Source of the DNA: Neorhizobium alkalisoli
Lineage (GTDB): Bacteria > Pseudomonadota > Alphaproteobacteria > Rhizobiales > Rhizobiaceae
Direction of reading: 5' to 3'
Assembly (NCBI RefSeq): GCF_007829835.1
Contig: NZ_VIWP01000007.1
Span: forward strand, 62,001 to 126,000
DNA: 64,000 bases
A model generated the notes under the pieces. It was not told where the DNA came from, did not search any database, and saw nothing but the letters and a program-made list of their open reading frames with translations. This document shows, piece by piece, positions 1 to 10,049 of this stretch (position 1 is its first letter; every line of letters begins with the position of its first letter). Both the position numbers and the translations under genes were made by a program.

Positions 1-1569
<1,569 letters not shown>

Positions 1570-1704
1570 GCTACGCCCTTTTTACCGCCCGTGCGGTGCT
1601 TTAATTCTAAGACGGAAGGCTTGTATCGTCCGCATCCGCGACTGTCCAGCCGCACGGCCCCAATCGGGTCTGCAATCAAAAGCAAAGAGCCGAAAGCAGC
1701 TGGC

Positions 1705-1744
1705 CCAAAAACAAACCGGCCGCACATCTTTCGATGGCGGCCGG
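1705..1744 (-). terminator. Intrinsic terminator after recA
   Basis: Read on the minus strand, an 8-bp GC stem (CCGGCCGC/GCGGCCGG) continues into a 4-bp inner stem (CATC/GATG) closed by a GAAA tetraloop, and is followed at once by TTTGTTTTT. It lies about 50 bases past the recA stop codon and ends recA transcription before alaS. Confidence 0.85.
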
Positions 1745-1795
1745 CTGATGCCAGCAGCGGCGGGCCGCTGGCATTCAATTCAAAACCCGATCGGC

Positions 1796-2884
1796 TTACA
1801 TGTCGCCGGCGTCGTCGCCATCATTTGCGTCCGGTCCGCCATTCTGGAGGAAACGGTCAGCGATCAGGCCGGCATTCTGGCGCAGTGAGGTCTCGATCTC
1901 GCGAGCGACTTCCGGATTGTCACGCAGGAAGGTTTTCGCGTTCTCACGACCCTGACCGAGGCGCTGGCTGTTATAGGAGAACCACGCACCGGACTTTTCG
2001 ACGATGCCGGCCTTGACGCCGAGATCGACCAGTTCGCCGGTCTTGGAGACGCCTTCGCCATACATGATGTCGAATTCGACCTGCTTGAAGGGAGGCGCCA
2101 TCTTGTTCTTGACGACCTTGACGCGCGTCTGGTTGCCGACGACTTCTTCGCGTTCCTTGACCTGGCCGATACGGCGGATGTCGAGGCGGACGGAAGCGTA
2201 GAATTTCAGCGCGTTACCACCGGTCGTCGTTTCCGGCGAACCGAACATCACGCCGATCTTCATGCGGATCTGGTTGATGAAGATGACCATCGTGTTCGAC
2301 TTGGAGATCGACGCGGTCAGCTTGCGCAGCGCCTGGCTCATCAGACGAGCCTGAAGACCCGGCAGGCTGTCGCCCATCTCGCCTTCGATTTCCGCACGCG
2401 GAGTCAGGGCCGCAACCGAATCGACGACGAGAACGTCGACGGCGCCGGAGCGGACCAGCGTATCGGTGATTTCCAGCGCCTGCTCGCCGGTATCCGGCTG
2501 CGAGATCAGAAGGTTCTGCAGATCAACGCCGAGCTTGCGGGCATAGACCGGGTCCAGCGCGTGTTCCGCGTCGACGAAGGCGCAGATGCCGCCCTTCTTC
2601 TGGGCTTCCGCAATGGTCTGCAGGGCAAGCGTCGTCTTACCCGAGCTTTCCGGACCGTAGATCTCGATGATGCGCCCCTTCGGCAAACCGCCAATGCCAA
2701 GTGCGATATCGAGGCTGAGAGAGCCGGTCGAAACCGTCTCGATCTCGACCACCTGATCGTTGGCGCCGAGCTTCATGATCGAGCCCTTGCCGAAGGATCT
2801 TTCGATCTGTGAAAGTGCCGCTTCCAGCGCCTTGCTCTTGTCCACGCCCTTGTCCTCTACCAGCCGCAATGAATTCTGTGCCAT
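1796..2884 (-). CDS. recA: Recombinase RecA
   Basis: Forms filaments on single-stranded DNA for homologous recombination and triggers LexA self-cleavage in the SOS response. The 362-residue product has Walker A GPESSGKT at residues 77-84, a VDVLVVDSVAAL Walker B strand and the acidic tail (DANDGDDAGDM) usual for RecA. An in-frame reading extends 33 codons further upstream, but the ATG at 2884 is chosen because AAAGGTGGG precedes it at good spacing and MAQNSLRLVEDKGVDKSKAL is the usual rhizobial start. A candidate LexA box lies 63-77 bases upstream. The gene is flanked by intrinsic terminators on both sides, so it is probably monocistronic. Confidence 0.98.
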   Translation of the reverse strand: MAQNSLRLVEDKGVDKSKALEAALSQIERSFGKGSIMKLGANDQVVEIETVSTGSLSLDIALGIGGLPKGRIIEIYGPESSGKTTLALQTIAEAQKKGGICAFVDAEHALDPVYARKLGVDLQNLLISQPDTGEQALEITDTLVRSGAVDVLVVDSVAALTPRAEIEGEMGDSLPGLQARLMSQALRKLTASISKSNTMVIFINQIRMKIGVMFGSPETTTGGNALKFYASVRLDIRRIGQVKEREEVVGNQTRVKVVKNKMAPPFKQVEFDIMYGEGVSKTGELVDLGVKAGIVEKSGAWFSYNSQRLGQGRENAKTFLRDNPEVAREIETSLRQNAGLIADRFLQNGGPDANDGDDAGDM

Positions 2885-2946
2885 GTTCGATCCCACCTTT
2901 AGGTTATTGCCGCCACGCAGGCAATGAAGCTGCCGATAAAGCTCAT

Positions 2947-2961
2947 GTACACTTTTTGTTC
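2947..2961 (-). promoter_or_regulatory. Candidate LexA (SOS) box upstream of recA
   Basis: On the minus strand the sequence reads GAAC-AAAAAGT-GTAC, one mismatch from the alphaproteobacterial LexA direct repeat GAAC-N7-GAAC. It lies 63-77 bases before the recA start, where an operator would overlap the promoter. The position and near-match are seen directly; LexA binding is inferred. Confidence 0.5.
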
Positions 2962-3060
2962 TCATTCGACAAGAGGGGATCAAGGCCTTGAGCTGAAATC
3001 ATTATTTTGATTTCGTTCTTTTCTTGTTCACGGCAATCTACTCTGTGGAAAATCTGCTGT

Positions 3061-3102
3061 GAAAACAAGGAGACCCGCGATTTCAGACGAATCGCGGGCC
3101 TC
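3061..3102 (-). terminator. Intrinsic terminator after cckA
   Basis: On the minus strand, 30 bases past the cckA stop, CCCGCGATT pairs with AATCGCGGG across a 7-base loop, extended by outer GAG/CTC pairs and followed by CTTGTTTTC. The U-tract is imperfect but the stem is strong. Confidence 0.65.
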
Positions 3103-3131
3103 GTGAAAAAAATCCGATAAAAAGTCGGAAA

Positions 3132-5741
3132 TCACTCCGAATCGAGCATTTCCCGAACGGCGACCGCCAGCTGTTTCAACGAGAACGGTTTTGGCAGGAA
3201 GCCGAATTTCGCATCGGCCGGCAGGTTGCGGGCAAAGGCGTCCTCGGCATAACCGGACACGAAGATGAATTTCAGGTCCGGATAGTTCTTTCGCAGCTCG
3301 GTCAGCAGTGTCGGACCATCCATTTCCGGCATGACGACGTCGGAGACGACGATATCCACGGCACCGCCAAGTTCTTCCATGATTTCGAGCGCTTCCGTGC
3401 CCGAACCCGCCTCATGGACGGTATAGCCGCGGGTTTCCAGCATGCGCTTGCCGCCGCGGCGTACCGCCTCCTCGTCCTCGACGAGAAGGACCACGGCCGA
3501 CTTGCCGGTCAGGTCGAGATCTTCTGCAGGCGGTGCGGATACGACCGGCGCAGACGCTACAGGAGCGGCAGTACCCGCAATCTGCGCAGTTTCGCTGACA
3601 ACCGGAATTTCCGGAATGTGGCGCGGAAGGAACATGCGGAAGCTGGTGCCGCGGCCGAGTTCCGATTCGGGATAGATGTAACCGCCGGACTGCTTGACGA
3701 TGCCATAGACCATGGAAAGGCCAAGCCCCGTCCCCTTGCCCACTTCCTTGGTGGTGAAGAAGGGTTCGAAAATCTTGTCCATGATTTCGGGCGAAATGCC
3801 GGTACCAGTGTCGGCAACCTCGACCATGACGAAATCTTCCGCCGGCAGATCCGCCTGGTGGAAGCCGGCCGCTTCCTCCTCGGTGACATTGCGGGTCTTG
3901 ATCAGGATCGTGCCGCCCTGGGGCATGGCATCGCGGGCGTTGACACAGAGGTTGATCAGTACCTGCTCGAACTGCGACAGGTCGGTGCGCACCGGCCAGA
4001 GATCGCGGCCGTAATCAACCTCGAGCTTGACGTTTGTGCCGGAAATCAGCCGGTCGACGAGCATGCGCAGGTCGCCGACGACATCGGTCAGATTCAGCAC
4101 GACCGGTCGCATCGTCTGCTTGCGCGAGAAGGCCAGCAGCTGGCGCACCAGCACGGCGGCGCGGTTGGCGTTGCGCTTGATCTCCATCAGGTCGGCGAAG
4201 CTCGCGTCCGAGGGACGCGCTTGCAGAAGAAGATGGTCGGAGGAGAGAAGGATCGCGGTCAGGACGTTGTTGAAGTCATGCGCGATGCCGCCTGCCAACG
4301 TGCCGACGGCATTCAGCTTCTGGGTCTGCGCCATCTGGGTTTCGAGCGCCTTCTGCTCGGTCGTCTCGACGGCGTAGACGATCGCCGCTTCTTCCGGCGC
4401 CTCGTCGCTCTCGTCGATCACGGCATTGACGTAGAAACGCACGTAGCGGCTCTCGTCGCCGGGATGGCGCGAATCGATCGGTGCGATATCGCCCTGGCGA
4501 TCCTTTGCGGCCGCAAGCGCCTGCATGAGATGGGCGCGGGAAGCCTCGTGGACGATGGTTTCGAGGGCGGCACCGGCCTCGACATCGTCACGCGAAACGA
4601 CGCCGGCAAACAGGCGCAGGAAAGGCGCGTTGATGCGCAGGATGCGACCGTCGCCATTGACCGAGGCGATTGCCATCGGTGTGTTGTTGAAGAAACGCGT
4701 GAAGCGCATGGCAGAGGCCGACTGGTCGCCATCCTCGCCGCGCGGACGGCCGATCACGACACTGCGGCTTTCGCCGGGCGCACCGTCGCGCATCGAAGCA
4801 ACATTGTGGACGAGCCGCACAGGCAGGCTCTGGCCGTTGCTGCGGCGCAGGTCGAGATCGAGCGTTTCGCTGCGGGTCTGGCCCGGCGCCGGCTGGACGG
4901 ACTGGATCAGCGCCATGCCCTCGCCCGCCACAAGATCGGCAATCGCGATCGAACCGGGCGAAAATTTCGTGAGATCCAGGCCGAGCCATTCGGCCAGTGT
5001 CGCATTGATATAAACGATCTCGCCCTTCTTGCCGGCCGAGAAGAAGCCGACCGGGGCATGGTCGAGGTAATCGATCGCGTTCTGCAGCTCGCGGAAAAAC
5101 CGCTCCTGGTCCTCGCGCTCGGAGGTGATGTCGGTGATCTGCCATATATCGAGCTGGGTCTTGCGATCGCTATTGGGCGCCACCAGTCCGGCCTTGAGGC
5201 GATACCAATGGGCGCCGGAACCATTGCCGGTGGAGCGTCCGAGCGGCTGCAGAAGCCGGAATTCCTCGTGCCCTTCCTTGCCCTCACGCAGGGCGGCGGT
5301 CAACCGATACAGCGCCTCGGTCGATTCGCGGGTCTTCGACAAAAGCGTCTCGATCGTCTGCACGTCGCTCTTGCGGCTCGCGCCGGTCATGCGGCCATAG
5401 GCCGTATTGGCGTAGACGATGCGGCCCTTCTTGTCGGTGATCAAAATCCCGTCCGGATGGCCGGCGAGAAAGGCGCGGGCCAGATCGTCGGACCTGGATT
5501 GCGGCATGACCTCGACAAGGCCGATCAGCGACGAGACGATGAAAAAGATCCCGACCATGGCCAGAATGCCAAGCAGGCCGAGCACGACCTCATTGTCGAG
5601 CGCGTTCTTGAAAACCACGAAAGCGGCCGCGACACCGATCAGCACCAGAGCGAGCAGGATGATCCGTATGATGGTTCCGCCACGCGTGCTGCGATCGACC
5701 AGTGGCGTCTCGTAGTTGCCGCCTTGCTGCAACCTCGTCAT
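3132..5741 (-). CDS. cckA: Hybrid sensor histidine kinase CckA
   Basis: Cell-cycle kinase/phosphatase that feeds the ChpT-CtrA/CpdR phosphorelay in alphaproteobacteria, located at the inner membrane, often at the poles. The 869-residue product has two transmembrane segments (about 23-45 and 52-76), PAS-like sensing regions (about 85-210, 225-340, 350-460), a HisKA motif GGIAHDFNNVLTAI with phospho-His near 488, a HATPase domain with GKGTGLGLSMVYGIV, and a C-terminal receiver domain with VVSDVVMPEMDG as the phosphoacceptor region. In-frame codons extend 40 residues upstream, but ATG 5741 has GAGGGA just before it and gives the usual N-terminus. The neighbour across the divergent promoter is FliO-like; in Caulobacter cckA also lies beside flagellar export genes. 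Assignment rests on architecture and on the QKLNAVGTLAGGIAHDF motif. Confidence 0.92.
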   Translation of the reverse strand: MTRLQQGGNYETPLVDRSTRGGTIIRIILLALVLIGVAAAFVVFKNALDNEVVLGLLGILAMVGIFFIVSSLIGLVEVMPQSRSDDLARAFLAGHPDGILITDKKGRIVYANTAYGRMTGASRKSDVQTIETLLSKTRESTEALYRLTAALREGKEGHEEFRLLQPLGRSTGNGSGAHWYRLKAGLVAPNSDRKTQLDIWQITDITSEREDQERFFRELQNAIDYLDHAPVGFFSAGKKGEIVYINATLAEWLGLDLTKFSPGSIAIADLVAGEGMALIQSVQPAPGQTRSETLDLDLRRSNGQSLPVRLVHNVASMRDGAPGESRSVVIGRPRGEDGDQSASAMRFTRFFNNTPMAIASVNGDGRILRINAPFLRLFAGVVSRDDVEAGAALETIVHEASRAHLMQALAAAKDRQGDIAPIDSRHPGDESRYVRFYVNAVIDESDEAPEEAAIVYAVETTEQKALETQMAQTQKLNAVGTLAGGIAHDFNNVLTAILLSSDHLLLQARPSDASFADLMEIKRNANRAAVLVRQLLAFSRKQTMRPVVLNLTDVVGDLRMLVDRLISGTNVKLEVDYGRDLWPVRTDLSQFEQVLINLCVNARDAMPQGGTILIKTRNVTEEEAAGFHQADLPAEDFVMVEVADTGTGISPEIMDKIFEPFFTTKEVGKGTGLGLSMVYGIVKQSGGYIYPESELGRGTSFRMFLPRHIPEIPVVSETAQIAGTAAPVASAPVVSAPPAEDLDLTGKSAVVLLVEDEEAVRRGGKRMLETRGYTVHEAGSGTEALEIMEELGGAVDIVVSDVVMPEMDGPTLLTELRKNYPDLKFIFVSGYAEDAFARNLPADAKFGFLPKPFSLKQLAVAVREMLDSE

Positions 5742-5995
5742 CAATCCCTCGCATTTCGGCGCGGCCGACGAGCGCCGCAGCCACCAAATTCGCGCGGCCT
5801 TAAAACCCCGTGATTCTTTCTTAGCAAGTTGTGCGTTCAGCAAAAAGCTCTGGCAGGCCACAAAACCCGGGACAGTCTCGACTTGTGCCCTATCTTTCTT
5901 CGCTGAAGTGCGGTTTCAACCGCAAACAACATTGCTTCGCGACCAAAAAAATCGTCTTTTTCCGGTCGAAGCTTTCGCATGAGGAGTGGCAAGAC

Positions 5996-7108
5996 ATGGT
6001 CGAAGAATTCGTAGGCGCCTATGGCAGCCGGCTGGTTATCGCAGTCGTTGGCGTCGGCATCGGCCTCGTGTGCCTGATCGGCGTGTTGTGGCTCTTGCGC
6101 GGCCGCGGCGGCCCCTCGCCCTTCGTGCGCGGCGGACGCAACCGCAATCCGCGCCTGCAGGTGCTGGATGCCGCAGCTGTCGACACCCGCCGCCGCCTCG
6201 TCCTGGTGCGTCGCGACGATGTCGAACATCTGATCATGATCGGCGGCCCGACCGATATCGTCATCGAAAGCCGCATCCAGCGGGCCGACAGCCAGACAGG
6301 CATCGCCCAGCCGATCGGCGGTTATGTGCCAAGCGAACCCTCGCTCGCAGCCATCGCCGATGGGGCCGATCGCACGCGCCAGCGGCCGCTGCCTGAACCG
6401 CGGGCGGAGATTGCAAGGCCGGACGTGGCCAGAGCCGAAATCGCAAGGCCTGAGATCACCAGGCAGGACGTGACGAGACCTGAGCCGGTACGGCCCGAAC
6501 CGCTTCGGGAACTGCCGGTCCAGGCGGTGCGGCCAGCCGCCGAACCGATCGTGCAGCCATCCGCGCCGCCGGTCGTTTCCGCTGTCGCTCCCACTGTCAT
6601 GCCGATGCGATCCGAGCCTGTCGCGGTTGCCGTGCCTGTGTCGCCGCCGCTTGCTGGCCTCGTGCGGGCGGAACCTGCCCCTCGCCCGATTGCGGACCTG
6701 TCCCGCCCGGCCCCTGCCGCAATGGCTCAACCGGTTCAGGAGCCCTCGCCAGCCATGGATGATGCAGCCAATGCGCTGGAGGCGGCGCGCGGCCGGGTTC
6801 TGGCCGAACAGCCACCCAAGGTCGTCGCGATCAATACGCCGCCCGCCCCGGTCGCCGCTCCGGCGCCTGCCGGACAGCCGAAGGGTCTCGGCAGCGATTT
6901 CGAAAAGATTCTCGAAGAAGAAATGGCGCAGAACCTTGCCGCGCGCGAGGCCGCCACTCCACGCCCTGCTCCGACCGCTGGGCCGACCCGGCAGATGCCG
7001 CCGCGCAATCCGGCCGTGCCGCCGATCACCGGCGCGACATCCGACCCTTCGCTTCAGGACGAAGTGGCCCGGATTTTTGGAGAAATGTCGGCCAGCCGCG
7101 ATAAATGA
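5996..7108 (+). CDS. FliO-like flagellar biosynthesis membrane protein
   Basis: A 370-residue protein with one N-terminal transmembrane segment (about residues 10-33), then a short conserved domain containing DTRRRLVLVRRDDVEHLIM and IGGPTDIVIES, which resembles the cytoplasmic FliO domain that helps assemble the flagellar type III export gate. The rest is a long Pro/Ala/Arg-rich, probably disordered tail holding a pentapeptide repeat. ATG 5996 is chosen because AGGAG precedes it and the membrane segment follows at once; reading further upstream adds 55 residues of unlikely composition. It diverges from cckA. The FliO call is moderate: the domain is short and no other flagellar genes are in the window. 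Confidence 0.55.
   Translation: MVEEFVGAYGSRLVIAVVGVGIGLVCLIGVLWLLRGRGGPSPFVRGGRNRNPRLQVLDAAAVDTRRRLVLVRRDDVEHLIMIGGPTDIVIESRIQRADSQTGIAQPIGGYVPSEPSLAAIADGADRTRQRPLPEPRAEIARPDVARAEIARPEITRQDVTRPEPVRPEPLRELPVQAVRPAAEPIVQPSAPPVVSAVAPTVMPMRSEPVAVAVPVSPPLAGLVRAEPAPRPIADLSRPAPAAMAQPVQEPSPAMDDAANALEAARGRVLAEQPPKVVAINTPPAPVAAPAPAGQPKGLGSDFEKILEEEMAQNLAAREAATPRPAPTAGPTRQMPPRNPAVPPITGATSDPSLQDEVARIFGEMSASRDK
6407..6511 (+). repeat. Seven 15-bp units encoding a degenerate pentapeptide repeat
   Basis: Residues 138-172 of the FliO-like protein read as seven consecutive five-residue units of the form acidic-x-Ala/Thr-Arg-Pro (EIARP, DVARA, EIARP, EITRQ, DVTRP, EPVRP, EPLRE). The DNA units are diverged, so this is an old expansion in a disordered tail. 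Confidence 0.7.
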
Positions 7109-7141
7109 TCGGCTGGTGAACGAAGCTCTGTTTTCAGCATC

Positions 7142-7170
7142 ATGCCCGGGCTTGTCCCGGGCATTTTTAT
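7142..7170 (+). terminator. Intrinsic terminator after the FliO-like gene
   Basis: ATGCCCGGG pairs with CCCGGGCAT across a 5-base loop, followed by TTTTAT. It lies 34 bases past the stop codon. Confidence 0.85.
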
Positions 7171-7238
7171 TGGCCTGCCTTTGATCGGCATCAAAGATCC
7201 CTAGAAGAACCGGAGAACAATCGACAAGAAAACAGCCA

Positions 7239-7265
7239 ATAAAAAAGGCACGAAAATCGTGCCTT
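7239..7265 (-). terminator. Intrinsic terminator after dksA
   Basis: On the minus strand AAGGCACGA pairs with TCGTGCCTT over a 3-base loop, followed by a run of T. It lies about 40 bases past the dksA stop. The plus-strand side also has a T-run a few bases on, so it may work both ways. Confidence 0.85.
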
Positions 7266-7305
7266 GAATTTTTTAGTGCGGGATTTTTTATGAAAAGGCT
7301 GTGGA

Positions 7306-7725
7306 CTATTCGTCCCGGTAGACCTTTTCGCGGCGTTCATGGCGTTCCTGGGCTTCGATCGACAGCGTCGCGATCGGACGGGCGTCGAGGCGCTTGAGGC
7401 CGATCGGCTCGCCGGTTTCCTCGCAATAACCGTAGGTGCCATCATCGATGCGCTGGATAGCAGCGTCGATCTTGGAGATCAGCTTGCGCTGACGGTCACG
7501 GGCACGCAGTTCGATTGCACGGTCGGTTTCGGATGAAGCCCGGTCCGCAAGGTCCGGATGATTGGCGCTTTCCTCGGCCAGATGCTCGAGTGTTTCGCGC
7601 GCTTCCCGCAGAATATCGTTCTTCCAGGCAATAAGCTTCGCCCGGAAATACGCTTTCTGGTTCGCATTCATGAACTCATCGTTTTCCGAGAGCACATAGT
7701 TGCTAAGATCGATCTTCTCACTCAA
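7306..7725 (-). CDS. dksA: RNA polymerase-binding transcription factor DksA (cysteine-poor zinc finger)
   Basis: Binds the RNA polymerase secondary channel and, with ppGpp, adjusts initiation at rRNA and biosynthetic promoters. The 139-residue product has the long helical coiled coil with tip motif PDLADRA (Asp58 and Asp61), matching the key aspartates of E. coli DksA, and the C-terminal RLDARPIATLSIEAQERHE region. Of the four zinc-binding cysteines of E. coli DksA only Cys101 remains; the others are Thr104, Ser122 and Ala125. The start is taken as TTG at 7725 because AGGAG sits 8 bases before it and the product then begins MSEKIDLSNY as in other rhizobia; an ATG seven codons upstream lacks a ribosome site. 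Assignment is firm; the redox consequence is inference. Confidence 0.93.
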   Translation of the reverse strand: MSEKIDLSNYVLSENDEFMNANQKAYFRAKLIAWKNDILREARETLEHLAEESANHPDLADRASSETDRAIELRARDRQRKLISKIDAAIQRIDDGTYGYCEETGEPIGLKRLDARPIATLSIEAQERHERREKVYRDE

Positions 7726-7988
7726 CGCGATTCTCCTGAAGAACATCTGTGCGGCGGTCTATATCCCATGTCAGCATTGCGATTCAAGCCTCGCGCCCAG
7801 CATTAAGGCATTTTTAAATTTGTCACAAAAATCAGCTAAACGACTATTTTTTAAGCCCTAATCGACAACGGGCGCGGATCGCCGGAAGACTTGCGACAGA
7901 TCTGTAGTGGATATCTCCCGCGGGCGGCGCGTTGACGTGGCGGCGATCCTCTGGCTAGCTGCGGCATCATCGGGAGAAGAGTACCGGC

Positions 7989-8498
7989 ATGACCAGTATC
8001 CAACCACCGCCCCACCGGATCTACCTTCTGCGTCATGGCAAATCGGGATGGGCGGAGCCCGGACAGAGCGATTTCGACCGTACGCTCGACGCCCAAGGCT
8101 TTGCCGAAACGGAGATCGTCGCGACCAAGGCGGCCGATCGCAATTACCGGCCCGATATCGTCATCAGCTCCACCGCGATGCGCTGCCGCCAGACGGCCGA
8201 GGCGATCCGCCGGGCGATCGACGAGGAGATGGAGCCACTTTTCGTCGACGAGCTCTATAATGGCGTGCTTTCCAGTTACCTCGACATTCTCTCAGCCCAG
8301 CAGGACAGCGGATCGGCGATGCTGATCGGCCACAACCCGACCATGGAACAGGTGCTTACCGCCCTGATCGGCGAAGGCGAGATGAACAAGGCGCTCGGCA
8401 GCGGTTTTCCGACGGCGGGCCTTGCCGTGCTCGACCATGCCGGCACGGGCCCCGGCGGGCAAGGCGCGTGGAAACTGGTCGATTTTATCCGGCCCTGA
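7989..8498 (+). CDS. SixA-like histidine phosphatase
   Basis: A 169-residue single-domain member of the histidine phosphatase superfamily. The phosphohistidine motif is LLRHGKS (His16), followed by SSTAMRCRQTAEAI and the second conserved histidine in IGHNPTM, as in SixA-type enzymes that remove phosphate from phosphohistidine in phosphotransfer proteins. No signal peptide is seen, so it is cytosolic. GGAGAAG precedes the ATG. It lies 84 bases ahead of ycjX on the same strand and may share its transcript. Substrate cannot be read from sequence; an orphan Hpt protein is encoded 6.7 kb away, but no link is shown. Confidence 0.85.
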   Translation: MTSIQPPPHRIYLLRHGKSGWAEPGQSDFDRTLDAQGFAETEIVATKAADRNYRPDIVISSTAMRCRQTAEAIRRAIDEEMEPLFVDELYNGVLSSYLDILSAQQDSGSAMLIGHNPTMEQVLTALIGEGEMNKALGSGFPTAGLAVLDHAGTGPGGQGAWKLVDFIRP

Positions 8499-8582
8499 GC
8501 CGCCGATATCTTTGTTGCCGCCGATCAGCACCTATATGGAGGCTAGCCTCCACAGGCAGAACCCGGGATCGGAAAGACGTCA

Positions 8583-10049
8583 TTGCCGCCTGCGCTTACC
8601 AGTTTCACCGACGATGCACGCATCGCCCTCGACAATCTGACCGACCGCGCCTCGGCTCTTGTCAATCCGACGATCCGGCTCGGCGTCACCGGCCTGTCGC
8701 GGGCCGGCAAGACGGTGTTCATCTCGTCGCTTGTCCACAATCTTCTGAACGGTGGACGCCTGCCGCTGTTCGAGGCGCTGCGCTCAGGGCGCGTTTCGAA
8801 AGTGCAGCTCGAGCCGCAGCCTGACGACGCCATCCCCCGCTTCCAGTATGAGGATCATATACAGGCGCTGGTGCGCGACCGGATCTGGCCTGATTCCACA
8901 CGCGCCATTTCCGAATTGCGCATCACGCTCGACTATCAGAGCGCCAGCGGCTGGAACCGGATGTTTTCACGCGGAAAGCTGTCGATCGATATCGTCGATT
9001 ATCCCGGTGAATGGCTGCTCGACCTGCCGCTCCTCGCCCAGGATTTTTCGACCTTCAGCGGAAACACGGCGCAGCTTGCACAGACAGGCATCCGCCGTGA
9101 GCTTTCGAGCGACTGGCTGGCGCTGGCGAAAAGCGTCGACATGGACGCACCGGCCGAGGAAGCGACGGCAAGACGATTGGCCGAGGCGTTTGCCGCCTAT
9201 CTGAAAGCCTGCAAGGCGGATGAGCGGTCGCTGTCGACCCTGCCGCCCGGCCGGTTCCTGATGCCGGGCGATCTCGAAGGCTCGCCTGCCCTCACCTTTT
9301 CGCCTCTGCCGGATATTCCGCAGACCAAGGCGATCAAGGGCTCGCTCAGAGCGATGATGGAGCGGCGTTACGAGGCTTACAAAAGCATCGTTGTAAAACC
9401 GTTCTTCCGCGAGCATTTTGCCCGGCTGGACCGGCAGATCGTGCTGGTCGATGCGCTGCAGGCGATCAATCGCGGCCCGGAGGCCGTGCAGGACCTGGAA
9501 CGGGCACTGACCGACGTACTCGCGTGTTTCCGGCCGGGCCATAACAGTTTCTTCTCCTCGCTTCTGGGACGGCGGATCGACAAGGTTCTCGTCGCCGCCA
9601 CCAAGGCCGATCATCTGCACCATGAAAGCCACGACCGGCTGGAGCGACTGACCGGCCGCCTCGTCGACCGGGCCATCGAGCGCATCGGCATGGCCGGCGC
9701 AGGCATCGACGTGATGGCGATCGCCTCGGTGCGCGCCACCCGTGAGGCAACCGTGAACGAAGACGGGCATGTGCTGCCGGTGATCGTCGGTACCCCGATT
9801 GCCGGTGAGACGATCAATGGCGAAAGTTTTGACGGCAAGAGAAAGACGGCGATCTTTCCGGGCGACCTGCCGGCCGACCCGGAGGCTTTGTTCCGTTCGC
9901 TCGAAGCACCGGGCGCCGATCTTCCCGATCTCAACATCGTCCGTTTCCGCCCTCCGGAACTGGACGAGACGGGCGGCCTGAAACTTTCGGTGCCGCATAT
10001 AAGGCTCGACCGCGCCATGCAATTTCTGTTCGGAGACCGGCTGGCATGA
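8583..10049 (+). CDS. ycjX: YcjX-family P-loop NTPase (DUF463)
   Basis: A 488-residue predicted GTPase-like protein of the YcjX family, with Walker A GLSRAGKT near residue 41 and a DYPGEWLLDLPLL switch-like stretch. Family members occur paired with YcjF/TIGR01620 membrane proteins and respond to envelope or phage-shock stress in enterobacteria; the molecular job is unsettled. The start is a TTG at 8583 with GGAAAG a few bases before it; no better in-frame ATG is near. The stop overlaps the next start as ATGA, so the pair is translationally coupled. Confidence 0.88.
   Translation: MPPALTSFTDDARIALDNLTDRASALVNPTIRLGVTGLSRAGKTVFISSLVHNLLNGGRLPLFEALRSGRVSKVQLEPQPDDAIPRFQYEDHIQALVRDRIWPDSTRAISELRITLDYQSASGWNRMFSRGKLSIDIVDYPGEWLLDLPLLAQDFSTFSGNTAQLAQTGIRRELSSDWLALAKSVDMDAPAEEATARRLAEAFAAYLKACKADERSLSTLPPGRFLMPGDLEGSPALTFSPLPDIPQTKAIKGSLRAMMERRYEAYKSIVVKPFFREHFARLDRQIVLVDALQAINRGPEAVQDLERALTDVLACFRPGHNSFFSSLLGRRIDKVLVAATKADHLHHESHDRLERLTGRLVDRAIERIGMAGAGIDVMAIASVRATREATVNEDGHVLPVIVGTPIAGETINGESFDGKRKTAIFPGDLPADPEALFRSLEAPGADLPDLNIVRFRPPELDETGGLKLSVPHIRLDRAMQFLFGDRLA

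Noticed and set aside
3414..5813. A 799-codon plus-strand frame opposite cckA
   Set aside because: The minus strand encodes all CckA domains; the plus frame has an Arg/Asp/Gly-rich composition typical of antisense shadows.
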